Shown piece by piece: positions 48,567 to 57,161 of a stretch of DNA of 64,000 bases. A program made the position numbers and the translations under genes. The notes beneath the pieces were generated by a model. That model saw only the letters and a program-made list of their open reading frames with translations, was not told the DNA's origin and made no database searches. Every line of letters starts with the position of its first letter. Position 1 is the first letter of the stretch. This stretch comes from Streptomyces genisteinicus. Lineage in GTDB: Bacteria > Actinomycetota > Actinomycetes > Streptomycetales > Streptomycetaceae. The stretch lies in contig NZ_CP060825.1 of NCBI RefSeq assembly GCF_014489615.1, positions 6,494,001 to 6,558,000 on the forward strand. Direction: 5' to 3'.

Positions 48567-49220
48567 TCAGGCGGCGGGGGAGACGCCCCGCGGGACGTGC
48601 AGAGGCGCCGCGGTGGCGGCGGCGACCTCCTCGACGGTGACCCCGGGGGCGAGTTCGGCCAGGACGAAGCCGCCGGGGGTGACGTCGACGACCGCGAGGT
48701 CGGTGATGACGCGGTGGACGACACCCCGCCCGGTCAGCGGCAGGCCGCAGCTCTCGACGAGCTTGGGCGAGCCGTCCCTGGCGGTGTGCTCCATGAGGAC
48801 GATCACCCGTCCGGCACCGTGCACCAGGTCCATCGCGCCGCCCATGCCCTTGACCGTCTTGCCGGGGATCATCCAGTTGGCGAGGTCGCCGGCGGAGGAG
48901 ACCTGCATCGCGCCGAGGACCGCCGTGTCGATGTGGCCGCCCCGGATCATCGCGAAGGAGAGGGCGGAGTCGAAGAACGAGGCGCCGGGCAGCGCCGTCA
49001 CCGTCTCCTTGCCCGCGTTGACGAGATCGGGGTCGAGCGCGTCCTCGGTGGGGTACGGGCCCACGCCGAGGATCCCGTTCTCCGACTGGAGCACGACCTC
49101 GACGCCCGGCGGCAGGTGGTTGGGGACGAGTGTGGGGAGTCCGATGCCGAGGTTCACGTAGCTGCCGTCGGTCAGCTCGGCTGCGGCGCGGATCGCCATC
49201 TGCTCGCGGGTGAGGGCCAT
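48567..49220 (-). CDS. scoB: 3-oxoacid CoA-transferase subunit B
   Basis: 217 residues. Beta subunit of the SCOT/PcaJ-type CoA-transferase. The catalytic Glu is Glu47 in VVLQSENGILGVGPYP. The GIGLPTLVPNHL segment and GGHIDTAVLGAMQVS with GDLANWMIPGK are conserved. With the A subunit it transfers CoA from succinyl-CoA to a 3-oxoacid, most likely acetoacetate given the neighbouring 3-hydroxybutyrate genes. A 3-oxoadipate role is less likely because no protocatechuate genes are nearby. The ATG shares its first bases with the A subunit stop, ensuring stoichiometric synthesis. Confidence 0.94.
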   Translation of the reverse strand: MALTREQMAIRAAAELTDGSYVNLGIGLPTLVPNHLPPGVEVVLQSENGILGVGPYPTEDALDPDLVNAGKETVTALPGASFFDSALSFAMIRGGHIDTAVLGAMQVSSAGDLANWMIPGKTVKGMGGAMDLVHGAGRVIVLMEHTARDGSPKLVESCGLPLTGRGVVHRVITDLAVVDVTPGGFVLAELAPGVTVEEVAAATAAPLHVPRGVSPAA

Positions 49221-49996
49221 CAGACGGTGCCTTCCTGTCGGACGGTGCGGCGTTCGACGCGCCGCTCGGCGGCGGGGTCGCCGGGCTCGACCCGGACCAC
49301 GCGCTGGACGAAGACGCCGGGCAGATGGACCTCGTCGGGGTCGAGCTCGCCCGGCTCGACGAGGTGGTCGACCTCGGCCACGGTGACCCGCCCGGCCATG
49401 GCCGCCAGCGGGTTGAAGTTGCGGGCGGAGGAATGGAAGACGAGATTGCCGTGCCGGTCGCCCACGCTCGCCCGGACGAGGGCGAAGTCCGTCGTGACGG
49501 CCTCCTCCAGGAGGTAGGGACGCCCGCCGAACTCCCGGGTCTCCTTCGCCGGGGACGCCACGGCGACCGAGCCGTCCGGGGCGTACCGCCACGGGAGCCC
49601 GCCCTCGCCGACCTGCGTTCCGCATCCCGCGGGGGTGTAGAACGCGGGGATGCCCGCTCCGCCGGCCCGCAGCCGCTCGGCCAGGGTGCCCTGCGGGACG
49701 AGCTCGACCTCGAGTTCACCGCTCAGGTACTGGCGGGCGAACTCCTTGTTCTCGCCCACGTAGGAACTCGTCATCCGGGAGATCCGGCCCGCCGCGAGCA
49801 GCAGGCCGAGCCCCCAGTCGTCCACACCGCAGTTGTTCGACACGACGCGGAGGTCTCCCGTGCCGCGCTGCCACAGCGCGTCGATGAGCGACCCCGGTAT
49901 CCCGCAGAGCCCGAAACCGCCGACGGCGAGCGAGGCCCCCGCGCCGATGTCGGACACCGCCTCCGCCGCGCTCGCGACCGTTTTGTCCAGACCCAT
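49220..49996 (-). CDS. scoA: 3-oxoacid CoA-transferase subunit A
   Basis: 258 residues. Alpha subunit: the glycine-rich GGFGLCGIPGSLIDAL loop near residue 27, VVSNNCGVDDWGLG, SYVGENKEFARQYLSGELEVELVPQGTLAERLR and PAFYTPAGCGTQVGEG are the standard segments. ATG 49994-49996 is preceded by AAGGAGGG. It is translated just before subunit B. Divergent from the secreted hydrolase gene, so the 392-bp gap probably holds coordinated promoters for ketone-body metabolism. Confidence 0.94.
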   Translation of the reverse strand: MGLDKTVASAAEAVSDIGAGASLAVGGFGLCGIPGSLIDALWQRGTGDLRVVSNNCGVDDWGLGLLLAAGRISRMTSSYVGENKEFARQYLSGELEVELVPQGTLAERLRAGGAGIPAFYTPAGCGTQVGEGGLPWRYAPDGSVAVASPAKETREFGGRPYLLEEAVTTDFALVRASVGDRHGNLVFHSSARNFNPLAAMAGRVTVAEVDHLVEPGELDPDEVHLPGVFVQRVVRVEPGDPAAERRVERRTVRQEGTV

Positions 49997-50388
49997 CAGG
50001 TTCCCTCCTTCGGACCGCCGGACGGCCTTGCCTGCCGGATCCGGTGCCGCAACGGCGACAGGCACGGAGCGTAGGCAGGCGGCGGGACGGGCGACCATGG
50101 CTGTCGTCCCTATACGGACCTGCCTCTGTGTGTGGACGACCGCTGCTCCCTCGGGTACCCGCTCCGCTCCGCGGGAACGGAGCCACGCCGCCCGCAGCCG
50201 GCTCCCGGGCCGTACGACGGCGACGATTCCGCGGCCGCGCCACGGCGTACGGCCCGCACGGCCCGTACGGAGGTGATGGGGGCTCAACCCATGGACGGGC
50301 CGGGGATGGTGGGCCGCACGGCCATGTCCGGTGACCGCCCGGCGGCATAGCCTCCCGCGAGTCCCTTCCCCGAGCCCGGAGGCATCCG
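49997..50388. other. Divergent intergenic region, CoA-transferase / hydrolase
   Basis: 392 bp without a credible gene. The only A/T-rich landmark is CCTATACGG near 50110, which read on the minus strand gives a TATA-like step and may mark the scoA promoter. No strong palindrome found. Confidence 0.5.
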
Positions 50389-51846
50389 ATGGGTCGCTCA
50401 CTCTTCCGTACCCCGCCACGCCGTGGCCGCCTGGGCGTGCCGACGGCACTCGCCCTGGCCGCGCTCACCCTGACCGCCGTTCCGGCGACGGCGTCCGCCA
50501 CGGCGGCGTCCGCCGGCCCCGGCGGGCACTGCGCCGGCCGGCAGACGATCCGTGTGCCGGGGGCCGAGCACCAGCAGGCCGCCTGCCTCGACGAGCTGAC
50601 CACGGCCGGCACGGTCGCCTCCGGGCACACCGATCCGGCCGACTGGGCCGGGCTCACACCCAAGGACCTGGCCGTGCCCAGCGGGGTGCCGGGCATCCAG
50701 ATCGACGGCTACTTCCCCGACACCTCCGCCACCAACACCAACCACGGCTGGAACCACGACGCCCAGTTCGTCATCCGCCTCCCCGACCGGTGGAACGGCG
50801 GCCTCGTGGTCGCCGGAACCCCCGGCAACCGGGAGCAGTACGCCAACGACCGGGCCATCGCCGACTGGGTCCTGTCCCGGGGCTACGCGTACGCGGCCAC
50901 CGACAAGGGCAACACGGGTCTCGCCTTCCACCGCGACGGGAGGACGCCGGGGGACGCGATCGCGGAGTGGAACAGCCGGGTCACCCAGCTCACCCGGGCC
51001 GCCCGGTCCGCGGTGGCGCAGCGCTACCACCGGCCGCCGGCCCGCACCCTGGTCACGGGGATGTCCAACGGCGGCTACCTGGTGCGGTGGCAGCTGGAGA
51101 ACCACCCCGAGCTCTACGACGGCGGGGTCGACTGGGAGGGAACCCTCTGGCGGTCCGGCGGTCCGAACCTGCTGGACTTCCTGCCGAAGGCCATGCGCGC
51201 CTACCCGGTCGTCGCGGCGGGTGGTGCGGGCGCCGCGCAGGCGCGGCAGGACATGGCGGCCGCGGGCTTCCCCGCGGAGTCGGAGTTCCTGTGGCAGTAC
51301 CACCACCAGGTCTACTGGGACCTCACCCAGCGGATCTACCGCGAGGAGGTGGACCCGGGATTCGACGGCGCGACCGAGGCCGGGACACCGTACTGCGCGC
51401 CCGGCACACCCGCCTGCGACGCCGACTACGACCTCGCGGCCCGGCCCGAGGAGGTCCGGCGGGCGATCGGGCGGATCGCGCTCACCGGCCGCATCGGCAA
51501 GCCGCTGATCACCCTGCACGGAACCCTGGACATGCTGCTCCCGATCGGGCAGGACTCCGACGTCTACGCCCGCATGGTGCGCGACGCCGGCCGCGGGTGG
51601 CTGCACCGCTACTACCGCATCGAGGGCGGCACCCACACCGACTCCCTCGTCGACGTCTTCCCCGGCCGGCTCCGTCCGCTGGCGCCGTGCCACCGCTCCG
51701 CCTTCACGGCCCTGGAGGGCTGGCTGTCGGCGGGGCACCGGCCGCCCGCCTCGCACACCGTCGCCCTGCCCGCCGGCCAGGACTCCGTGTCCCTGGCGAA
51801 CACCTGCTCACTCCGCACCGGCAGGGGCACCGGCGCCTCGGGGTGA
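50389..51846 (+). CDS. Secreted alpha/beta hydrolase, probable polyester/oligomer esterase
   Basis: 485 residues. Signal peptide (about 12-40, GRLGVPTALALAALTLTAVP). Alpha/beta-hydrolase core resembling tannase/feruloyl esterase and 3-hydroxybutyrate-oligomer hydrolases: NGGLVVAGTPGNREQYAND, ALDRGYAYAATDKGN-like segment, nucleophile elbow TLVTGMSNGGYLVRW (Ser), acid in LITLHGTLDMLLPIG (Asp) and base in IEGGTHTDSLVD (His). GGAGG precedes ATG 50389 by 6 nt. Its place between scoAB and 3-hydroxybutyrate dehydrogenase suggests that its product is 3-hydroxybutyrate (inference), but a plain feruloyl esterase cannot be excluded. Confidence 0.85.
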   Translation: MGRSLFRTPPRRGRLGVPTALALAALTLTAVPATASATAASAGPGGHCAGRQTIRVPGAEHQQAACLDELTTAGTVASGHTDPADWAGLTPKDLAVPSGVPGIQIDGYFPDTSATNTNHGWNHDAQFVIRLPDRWNGGLVVAGTPGNREQYANDRAIADWVLSRGYAYAATDKGNTGLAFHRDGRTPGDAIAEWNSRVTQLTRAARSAVAQRYHRPPARTLVTGMSNGGYLVRWQLENHPELYDGGVDWEGTLWRSGGPNLLDFLPKAMRAYPVVAAGGAGAAQARQDMAAAGFPAESEFLWQYHHQVYWDLTQRIYREEVDPGFDGATEAGTPYCAPGTPACDADYDLAARPEEVRRAIGRIALTGRIGKPLITLHGTLDMLLPIGQDSDVYARMVRDAGRGWLHRYYRIEGGTHTDSLVDVFPGRLRPLAPCHRSAFTALEGWLSAGHRPPASHTVALPAGQDSVSLANTCSLRTGRGTGASG

Positions 51847-51905
51847 GCGCGGGGGCCTCCGCATGCCACCTATGGGGCTCGCCACCATGGTGAGGCTCAT
51901 GACTG

Positions 51906-51920
51906 TGGATGAATCATCCA
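51906..51920. promoter_or_regulatory. Palindrome upstream of 3-hydroxybutyrate dehydrogenase
   Basis: TGGATGA-A-TCATCCA, perfect 7-bp arms around one base, 37 bp before the ATG, in a 111-bp intergenic region that also contains a CACCATGGTG palindrome (51883-51892). Candidate operator for the uptake and oxidation genes. Confidence 0.55.
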
Positions 51921-51957
51921 TGGGCCGACGGGAAGGCCCTCCCTACTGTTGCCGCCC

Positions 51958-52755
51958 ATGACGCACATATTTCCGACTCCGAACCGGCTACCGTCACCCG
52001 CCGCCGCCGCGACCGACCTGCGCGGACGCACGGCGCTGGTGACGGGCGGCGGCAGCGGTATCGGGCGGGCCTGCGCCCTCGCCCTCGCGCAGGCGGGAGC
52101 CTTCGTCCACGTGGTGGACCGGGACGCGGGCTCGGCGAAGGCCGTCGCCGAGACGGCCGGCGGCCGGGCCCACGTGACCGATCTCGCCGACCCGGCCGCC
52201 GTCGGCCTGCTGCCCGACGAGGTCGACATCCTCGTCAACAATGCCGGGCTCCAGCACGTCGCCCCGCTCACGGAGTTCCCGCCGGACCGCTTCGAGCTGA
52301 TCCAGAAGGTGATGGTCACCGCCCCGTTCCTGCTGATGCGCAGGACGCTGCCGCACATGTACGCGGGCGGCTGGGGACGCGTCGTCAACGTCTCCAGCGT
52401 CCACGGGCTGCGGGCCAGTGCCTACAAGAGCGCCTACGTCGCCGCCAAGCACGCCCTGGAGGGGCTCAGCAAGGTCGCCGCCGTCGAGGGCGCCGCGCAC
52501 GGCGTCACCAGCAACTGCGTCAACCCCGGCTATGTCCGGACCCCTCTGGTCGAGGACCAGATCCGCGACCAGGCCGCCGCCCACGGCATCGGCGAGGACG
52601 ACGTCCTGACGGACGTCCTGCTCGCCCGCTCGCCCGTCAAGCGGCTCCTGGAGCCCGAGGAGGTGGCCGCCGCCGTCCTGTGGCTCTGCGGCCCCCACTC
52701 CGGCTGCGTCACCGGCGTGTCCATGCCGCTCGACGGCGGCTGGACCGCGGGCTGA
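51958..52755 (+). CDS. 3-hydroxybutyrate dehydrogenase (SDR)
   Basis: 265 residues. Classical short-chain dehydrogenase: TGGGSGIG (29-36) for NAD, NNAG (94-97), catalytic Ser147, Tyr160 and Lys164 (SSVHGLRASAYKSAYVAAKH). The segments NNAGLQHVAPLTEFP, SSVHGL and NPGYVRTPLVEDQI are specific marks of D-3-hydroxybutyrate dehydrogenases. It oxidises 3-hydroxybutyrate to acetoacetate, which the divergent CoA-transferase would activate. ATG 51958 is preferred over the in-frame TTG at 51949. The following gene is a transporter 128 bp downstream. Confidence 0.93.
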   Translation: MTHIFPTPNRLPSPAAAATDLRGRTALVTGGGSGIGRACALALAQAGAFVHVVDRDAGSAKAVAETAGGRAHVTDLADPAAVGLLPDEVDILVNNAGLQHVAPLTEFPPDRFELIQKVMVTAPFLLMRRTLPHMYAGGWGRVVNVSSVHGLRASAYKSAYVAAKHALEGLSKVAAVEGAAHGVTSNCVNPGYVRTPLVEDQIRDQAAAHGIGEDDVLTDVLLARSPVKRLLEPEEVAAAVLWLCGPHSGCVTGVSMPLDGGWTAG

Positions 52756-52883
52756 GCCGCCCCGCCGCCCGGGACGGACTCCCATCCCCCGGCCGGCCCG
52801 TCTTCCCCGCACACCCGTCGCCGTCCGCGCCTGTCCGCACTCCCGTCCCCCGTCCCGCCCGCCCGTGAGAACCGGTGAAACCC

Positions 52884-54248
52884 ATGTCTGACACCACCAA
52901 GCCGAGAAGCGGCATCGGCCGCATCGTCGGAGCGAGTCTGATCGGCACCACCATCGAGTGGTACGACTTCTTCCTCTACGGCTCCGCCGCCGCGCTCGTC
53001 TTCAACACCCTGTTCTTCCCCAGCGCGGACCCCCTCGTCGGCACCCTGATCGCCTTCGTCACCTACGCCATCGGGTTCGCCGCCCGGCCGCTCGGCGGCA
53101 TCGTCTTCGGGCACTACGGCGACAAGATCGGCCGCAAGAAGCTCCTGGTGCTGAGCCTGCTGATGATGGGCGGCGCCACGTTCGCCATGGGCCTGCTGCC
53201 CACGTACGACACCATCGGCGTCTGGGCGCCGGTCCTGCTCACCCTGCTGCGGCTGGTCCAGGGCTTCGCGCTCGGCGGCGAGTGGGGCGGGGCCGTCCTC
53301 ATCGTCTCGGAGCACGGCGGCGACAAGCACCGCGGCTTCTGGGCCTCCTGGCCGCAGGCCGGCGCCCCGGGCGGCAACCTGCTCGCCACCGGTGTCCTGG
53401 CGCTGCTCGCCTCCGTCCAGTCGGAGGCCGACTTCCAGGCGTGGGGCTGGCGGATCCCGTTCCTGCTCTCCGGCCTGCTCGTGGTGATCGGTCTGTGGAT
53501 CCGCGTCTCGGTCTCCGAGTCCCCCGTCTTCCTGGAGGCCCAGGCGAAGGCGGAGGCGGCGGCCGCCGCGGGGGCCGAGGAGAAGGCCCCGGTCGTCGAG
53601 GTGTTCCGGCGCAGCTGGCGCGAGGTGCTGTCGGCCATCGGCACCCGCTTCGGCGAGAACATCTCGTACTACATCCTCACCTCCTTCCTCCTCGTGTACG
53701 TCACCGTCCACCTGGAGCTGCCGAAGAGCACCGCGCTGAACGCCGTGCTCATCGGCTCGGCCGTGCACTTCTTCGCCATCCCGCTGTGGGGTGCGCTCTC
53801 CGACCGGGTCGGCCGGCGTCCGGTGACGCTGATCGGCTCCGTGGGCATGGCGGCGTGGGCGTTCGTCTTCTTCGGGCTCGTCGACTCGGAGTCGTTCGTG
53901 GTGATCACCCTGGCGGTCACCGCGGGTCTGCTGCTGCACGGCGCGATGTACGGCCCGCAGGCGGCCTTCATCTCCGAGATGTTCGACACCAAGGTCCGCT
54001 ACTCCGGCGCCTCCATGGGCTCCCAGCTCGCCTCCATCCTCGCCGGCGCCCTCGCCCCGATCATCGCCGTCGAACTGCTGCGGGAGTACGGGAGTTCCAC
54101 GCCCATCGCCGTGTACCTGTGCGCCGCGGCCGTGATCACCACCGTCACCGTCGCCGTCACCCGCGAGACCCTCGGCCGCGACCTCTCCCGTGACCGCGAC
54201 GACGCGGAGGAGACGCAGGCGCCGGTGCCGGCGGGTGACCGGAGGTGA
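52884..54248 (+). CDS. MHS-type MFS transporter, probable 3-hydroxybutyrate uptake
   Basis: 454 residues, twelve membrane segments. The metabolite:H+ symporter (MHS) branch is shown by GTTIEWYDFFLYGSAAALVF at the N-terminus, GHYGDKIGRKKLLVLSLLMMGGATFAMGLLPTY, LRLVQGFALGGEWGGAVL and GALSDRVGRRPVTLIGS. These import organic acids such as shikimate, alpha-ketoglutarate or 3-hydroxybutyrate. Position directly after the dehydrogenase supports 3-hydroxybutyrate as substrate (inference). ATG 52884 or GTG 52875. The C-terminal tail is charged and cytoplasmic. Confidence 0.92.
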   Translation: MSDTTKPRSGIGRIVGASLIGTTIEWYDFFLYGSAAALVFNTLFFPSADPLVGTLIAFVTYAIGFAARPLGGIVFGHYGDKIGRKKLLVLSLLMMGGATFAMGLLPTYDTIGVWAPVLLTLLRLVQGFALGGEWGGAVLIVSEHGGDKHRGFWASWPQAGAPGGNLLATGVLALLASVQSEADFQAWGWRIPFLLSGLLVVIGLWIRVSVSESPVFLEAQAKAEAAAAAGAEEKAPVVEVFRRSWREVLSAIGTRFGENISYYILTSFLLVYVTVHLELPKSTALNAVLIGSAVHFFAIPLWGALSDRVGRRPVTLIGSVGMAAWAFVFFGLVDSESFVVITLAVTAGLLLHGAMYGPQAAFISEMFDTKVRYSGASMGSQLASILAGALAPIIAVELLREYGSSTPIAVYLCAAAVITTVTVAVTRETLGRDLSRDRDDAEETQAPVPAGDRR

Positions 54249-54369
54249 CCGCGTCCCGCCCGTGAGCCTCCGGTCCGCCGTCGCCGCACCCCGCGGCGGC
54301 GGCGGACCGCCCCGCCTCGCCCCGACCCCGTCCCCGTCCCGATCCCGGAACCCGCCGCGAGGAGTCCCG

Positions 54370-56103
54370 ATGACGACGTCACGCCGTACGACCGCCGACG
54401 TCCGGGCCGGTGTCCGGATGCCGCCGCCCGCCGAATCGCCCGCCGAATCCGCCGCACGCCGGCTGCTGGACCTGCTGGCCGCAGGTGCCCCGGCGCGGGA
54501 GCTCGCGGCGCAGCCGGCGCTCTCCCGGGCGGCAGGGGCGCCGCCGGCGGACGTCGAGCGCATCCAGGAGACCACCGAGGCCGCCCTGTCGGTGCTGCGG
54601 GTGCTCGACCAGTACCGCCGCCGGGAGACCGAGCTGACGGCCCTGTTCGACACCGCGGGGGACCTGGCCCGGCTGCGCGACCTCGACGAGCTGCTGCGCG
54701 CCATCGTCCGGCGGGCGCGGACCCTTCTCGGCACGGACGTCGCCTATCTCACCCTCAACGACCCGGCGGCCGAGGACACGTTCATGCGGGTCACCGAGGG
54801 TTCCGTCTCGGCCGCCTTCCAGCAGCTCCGGCTGGGACTGGGGGAGGGGCTGGGCGGCCTGGTCGCGCAGACCGCCCGCCCCTACGCCAGCAGGGACTAC
54901 CGCACCGACCGCCGCTACCGTCACACCGGCGCCATCGACGACGGCGTGGCCGAGGAGGGACTCCGCGGCATCGTCGGCGTCCCGCTGCGACTCGGCGAGG
55001 AGGTCATCGGGGTCCTCTTCGCGGCGGACCGCAGCCCGCGGGACTTCACCCCCGACGCCATCGCCCTCCTCGCCTCGCTCGCCGACCACGCCGCCGTCGC
55101 CATCGACAGCGCCCGCCGGCTGGAGGCCACCCACACCGTGCTCGCCCGCCTGGAGGCCGCCAACGCGACCGCCCGTGCCCACGGCGAGGCGCTTCACCAG
55201 GCATCCGACGCCCATGACCGGCTGTCCAAGCTGGTGCTGCGGGGCGCCGGCACCGACGAGGTCGCCGCCGAGATCGCGAGCCTGCTGGGCGGGGGCGTGG
55301 CCGTCCACGACACGGACGGCAGCGAGCTGGCACGCGTCGGCACCCCACCGGTGACGCCCTCCGCGGCCGGCCTGGAGGCGTCCCGGGACGAGGGCCGCGC
55401 GGTGCACGCCGACGGGGTGTGGACCTGCGCCGTCCTGGCCGGTGCGGAGCCGCTGGGCAGCATCGTGCTGACCGGGCGCGGTGACCTTGCCGAAGCCGAC
55501 CGCCGCCTCCTCGAACGCTCGGCCCTCGTCACGGCGATGCTGCTGCTGATCCGGCGCTCGGTGGCCGAGGCCGAGGACCGGGTGCGCGGTGAACTCCTCG
55601 ACGACCTGCTCGCGGGCCCCGACGCCTCCGCGCACTGGGACGGCGACAGCCTCGGCCTGCGCGCCCGGCGCCTCGGTCTCGACCTCGCCCGGCCGCACGC
55701 CGTCGCCGTCCTCGACTGCGCACCCGCCCTGCGGTCCCGGCTCGCCGCGGAGAACGCCCGCGTCGCCCGCCGCCTCGGCGGTCTCGCCGGCACCCGGCGG
55801 GGCCGGCCCGTCCTGCTCGCGCCCTGCGAGCGGCCCGGCGACCTCGCCCGCACCCTCGCCGCCGACCTGACCCGGGTCCTCGGCGCCGCCGTGACCGCGG
55901 GTGCCGCCGGGCCCGGCACCGGCCCCGACCACCACGCGGCCCTGCACGCCGAGGCCGTGCGCTGCCTCACCGCGCTGCACTCCCTCGGCCGGACCGGGGA
56001 GGGGGCGGACGTGGCCGACCTCGGCTTCATCGGCGTCCTGCTCGGCGACCGGGCCGACATCGCCGCGTACGTCGACCGGGTGCTCGGCCCCGTGCTGGCC
56101 TAG
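54370..56103 (+). CDS. PucR-type regulator, truncated by in-frame TAG
   Basis: 577 residues as read. A GAF domain (about 95-250: ETELTALFDTAGDLARLRDLDEL, GLRGIVGVPLRLGEEVIGVLFAADR) is followed by a CdaR GGDEF-like region (about 310-560: CAVLAGAEPLGSIVLTGRG, GRPVLLAPCERPGDLARTLAADL). The reading frame stops at TAG 56101-56103 just before the PucR HTH, although the codons after it continue to encode that HTH in the same frame. As it stands the protein has no DNA-binding domain and is probably inactive as a regulator. It follows the transporter gene and is the likely original controller of the 3-hydroxybutyrate cluster. Confidence 0.85.
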   Translation: MTTSRRTTADVRAGVRMPPPAESPAESAARRLLDLLAAGAPARELAAQPALSRAAGAPPADVERIQETTEAALSVLRVLDQYRRRETELTALFDTAGDLARLRDLDELLRAIVRRARTLLGTDVAYLTLNDPAAEDTFMRVTEGSVSAAFQQLRLGLGEGLGGLVAQTARPYASRDYRTDRRYRHTGAIDDGVAEEGLRGIVGVPLRLGEEVIGVLFAADRSPRDFTPDAIALLASLADHAAVAIDSARRLEATHTVLARLEAANATARAHGEALHQASDAHDRLSKLVLRGAGTDEVAAEIASLLGGGVAVHDTDGSELARVGTPPVTPSAAGLEASRDEGRAVHADGVWTCAVLAGAEPLGSIVLTGRGDLAEADRRLLERSALVTAMLLLIRRSVAEAEDRVRGELLDDLLAGPDASAHWDGDSLGLRARRLGLDLARPHAVAVLDCAPALRSRLAAENARVARRLGGLAGTRRGRPVLLAPCERPGDLARTLAADLTRVLGAAVTAGAAGPGTGPDHHAALHAEAVRCLTALHSLGRTGEGADVADLGFIGVLLGDRADIAAYVDRVLGPVLA

Positions 56104-56349
56104 GACGCCGAGCGGGGCACCGAACTCGTCCGCACCCTGCACGCCTACTACGACCAGGGGGCCAGCCTCGCCCGGGCCAAGGACCACCTCCACGTCCACG
56201 TGAACACGGTCGTGCAGCGCCTCGACCGTGTCGCCCAGCTCCTCGGCCCCGACTGGAACTCCCCGGCCGCCGCCCTGGAGATCCATCTGGCCCTCCGCCT
56301 CCACCGGGTGTCCGGCGGGCCCACCGGCCGGGGCACGGCCGGCGACTGA
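56104..56349 (+). pseudogene. Orphaned PucR HTH domain after amber codon
   Basis: 82 sense codons continuing the frame of the preceding gene, ending at TGA 56347-56349. They encode the full PucR C-terminus: ERGTELVRTLHAYYDQG, LARAKDHLHVHVNTVVQRLD (recognition helix) and AALEIHLALRLHRVSGG. Codon usage and G/C at third positions are intact, so loss of the frame is recent or the TAG is a single-base change or sequencing error. No start codon with a ribosome site lies at its beginning. Confidence 0.85.
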
Positions 56350-56447
56350 CCGGGCGGCCGGGCACGCTCCCCGGGCGCCGGCTGCCGACCGCGCGTCGGC
56401 CGGGGAGGCGTCCCGTCGGTGAGCCGGTCGCGGCGGCGCCGGGGTGC

Positions 56448-57161
56448 TCACTCCGGCGGCGGGCCGAGGCGTTCCTCCAGCTGCCCGAGAAGCGCGCCGA
56501 GCAGGGTGGCGAGTTCGTCCAGCCGGGGCCCGCCCACTCCGGCCAGGACGTCGGTCTCGTAGGCGAGCTGATCGGGCATCAGGCCGTCGAGCAGTTCCCG
56601 CCCGGAGTCGGCTAGGCGGACGTGGGCGACCCGGCGGTCGCGGGTGTCGGTGCGGCGTTCCACCAGCCCGCGCTCCCCGAGCTGCCTGAGGCGCTTGGTG
56701 ACGGCTGCTCCCGAGGAGAACGTCTCGCGGGCCAGCCGGCCCGGGGTCAGCTCCTCGCCGGCCCGGCGCAGCGCGCCCAGCAGGTCGAACTCGGGGCGGG
56801 TCAGCCCCGCGCGGCGCAGCGGGGCGTCCTCCGCCTGCTGGAGGAGCGCGGCGCAGCGGTTGATGCGGCCGATGACCTCCATGGGGCCGGTGTCGAGGTC
56901 GGGGCGCACGGCCCGCCACTGCCGCACCACCGCGGCAACGGTGTCGTCCCGCGAGCGCCCCGGGATGCCGGCGTGCGCGGGGGCGCCCTCTTCCCGCGGC
57001 GCGTCGCCTGCCGCCGGGAGCTCGCCGGGTGATGCCGGGCCTGCCGCCGGGTGCTCGCCGGGTGGCGTGCCGGCGCGGCCCGGGGCGCCCCCGGCGCGCG
57101 GCGCGTTCCCGTCCGCCGGGGAGCCCCCGGCCGCCGCTTCCCGTCCGCCGCCTGCCGTCAT
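56448..57161 (-). CDS. MarR-family regulator with long N-terminal extension
   Basis: 237 residues. Residues 90-235 form a winged-helix MarR domain: VEVIGRINRCAALLQQ-like helix 1, LTRPEFDLLGALRRAGEELTPGRLA, SSGAAVTKRLRQLGERGLVERRTDTRDRRVAHVRLADSG (recognition helix and wing) and the C-terminal dimerisation helices. The first 85 residues are Ala/Gly/Pro-rich and disordered. ATG overlaps the stop of the FUSC gene (ATGA), so both form one operon. A perfect palindrome before the FUSC gene is the expected autoregulatory site. Confidence 0.9.
   Translation of the reverse strand: MTAGGGREAAAGGSPADGNAPRAGGAPGRAGTPPGEHPAAGPASPGELPAAGDAPREEGAPAHAGIPGRSRDDTVAAVVRQWRAVRPDLDTGPMEVIGRINRCAALLQQAEDAPLRRAGLTRPEFDLLGALRRAGEELTPGRLARETFSSGAAVTKRLRQLGERGLVERRTDTRDRRVAHVRLADSGRELLDGLMPDQLAYETDVLAGVGGPRLDELATLLGALLGQLEERLGPPPE

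Noticed and set aside
49220..49996. scoAB as protocatechuate pathway pcaIJ
   Set aside because: The proteins would fit either role, but no pca gene is present and the neighbours are 3-hydroxybutyrate genes.
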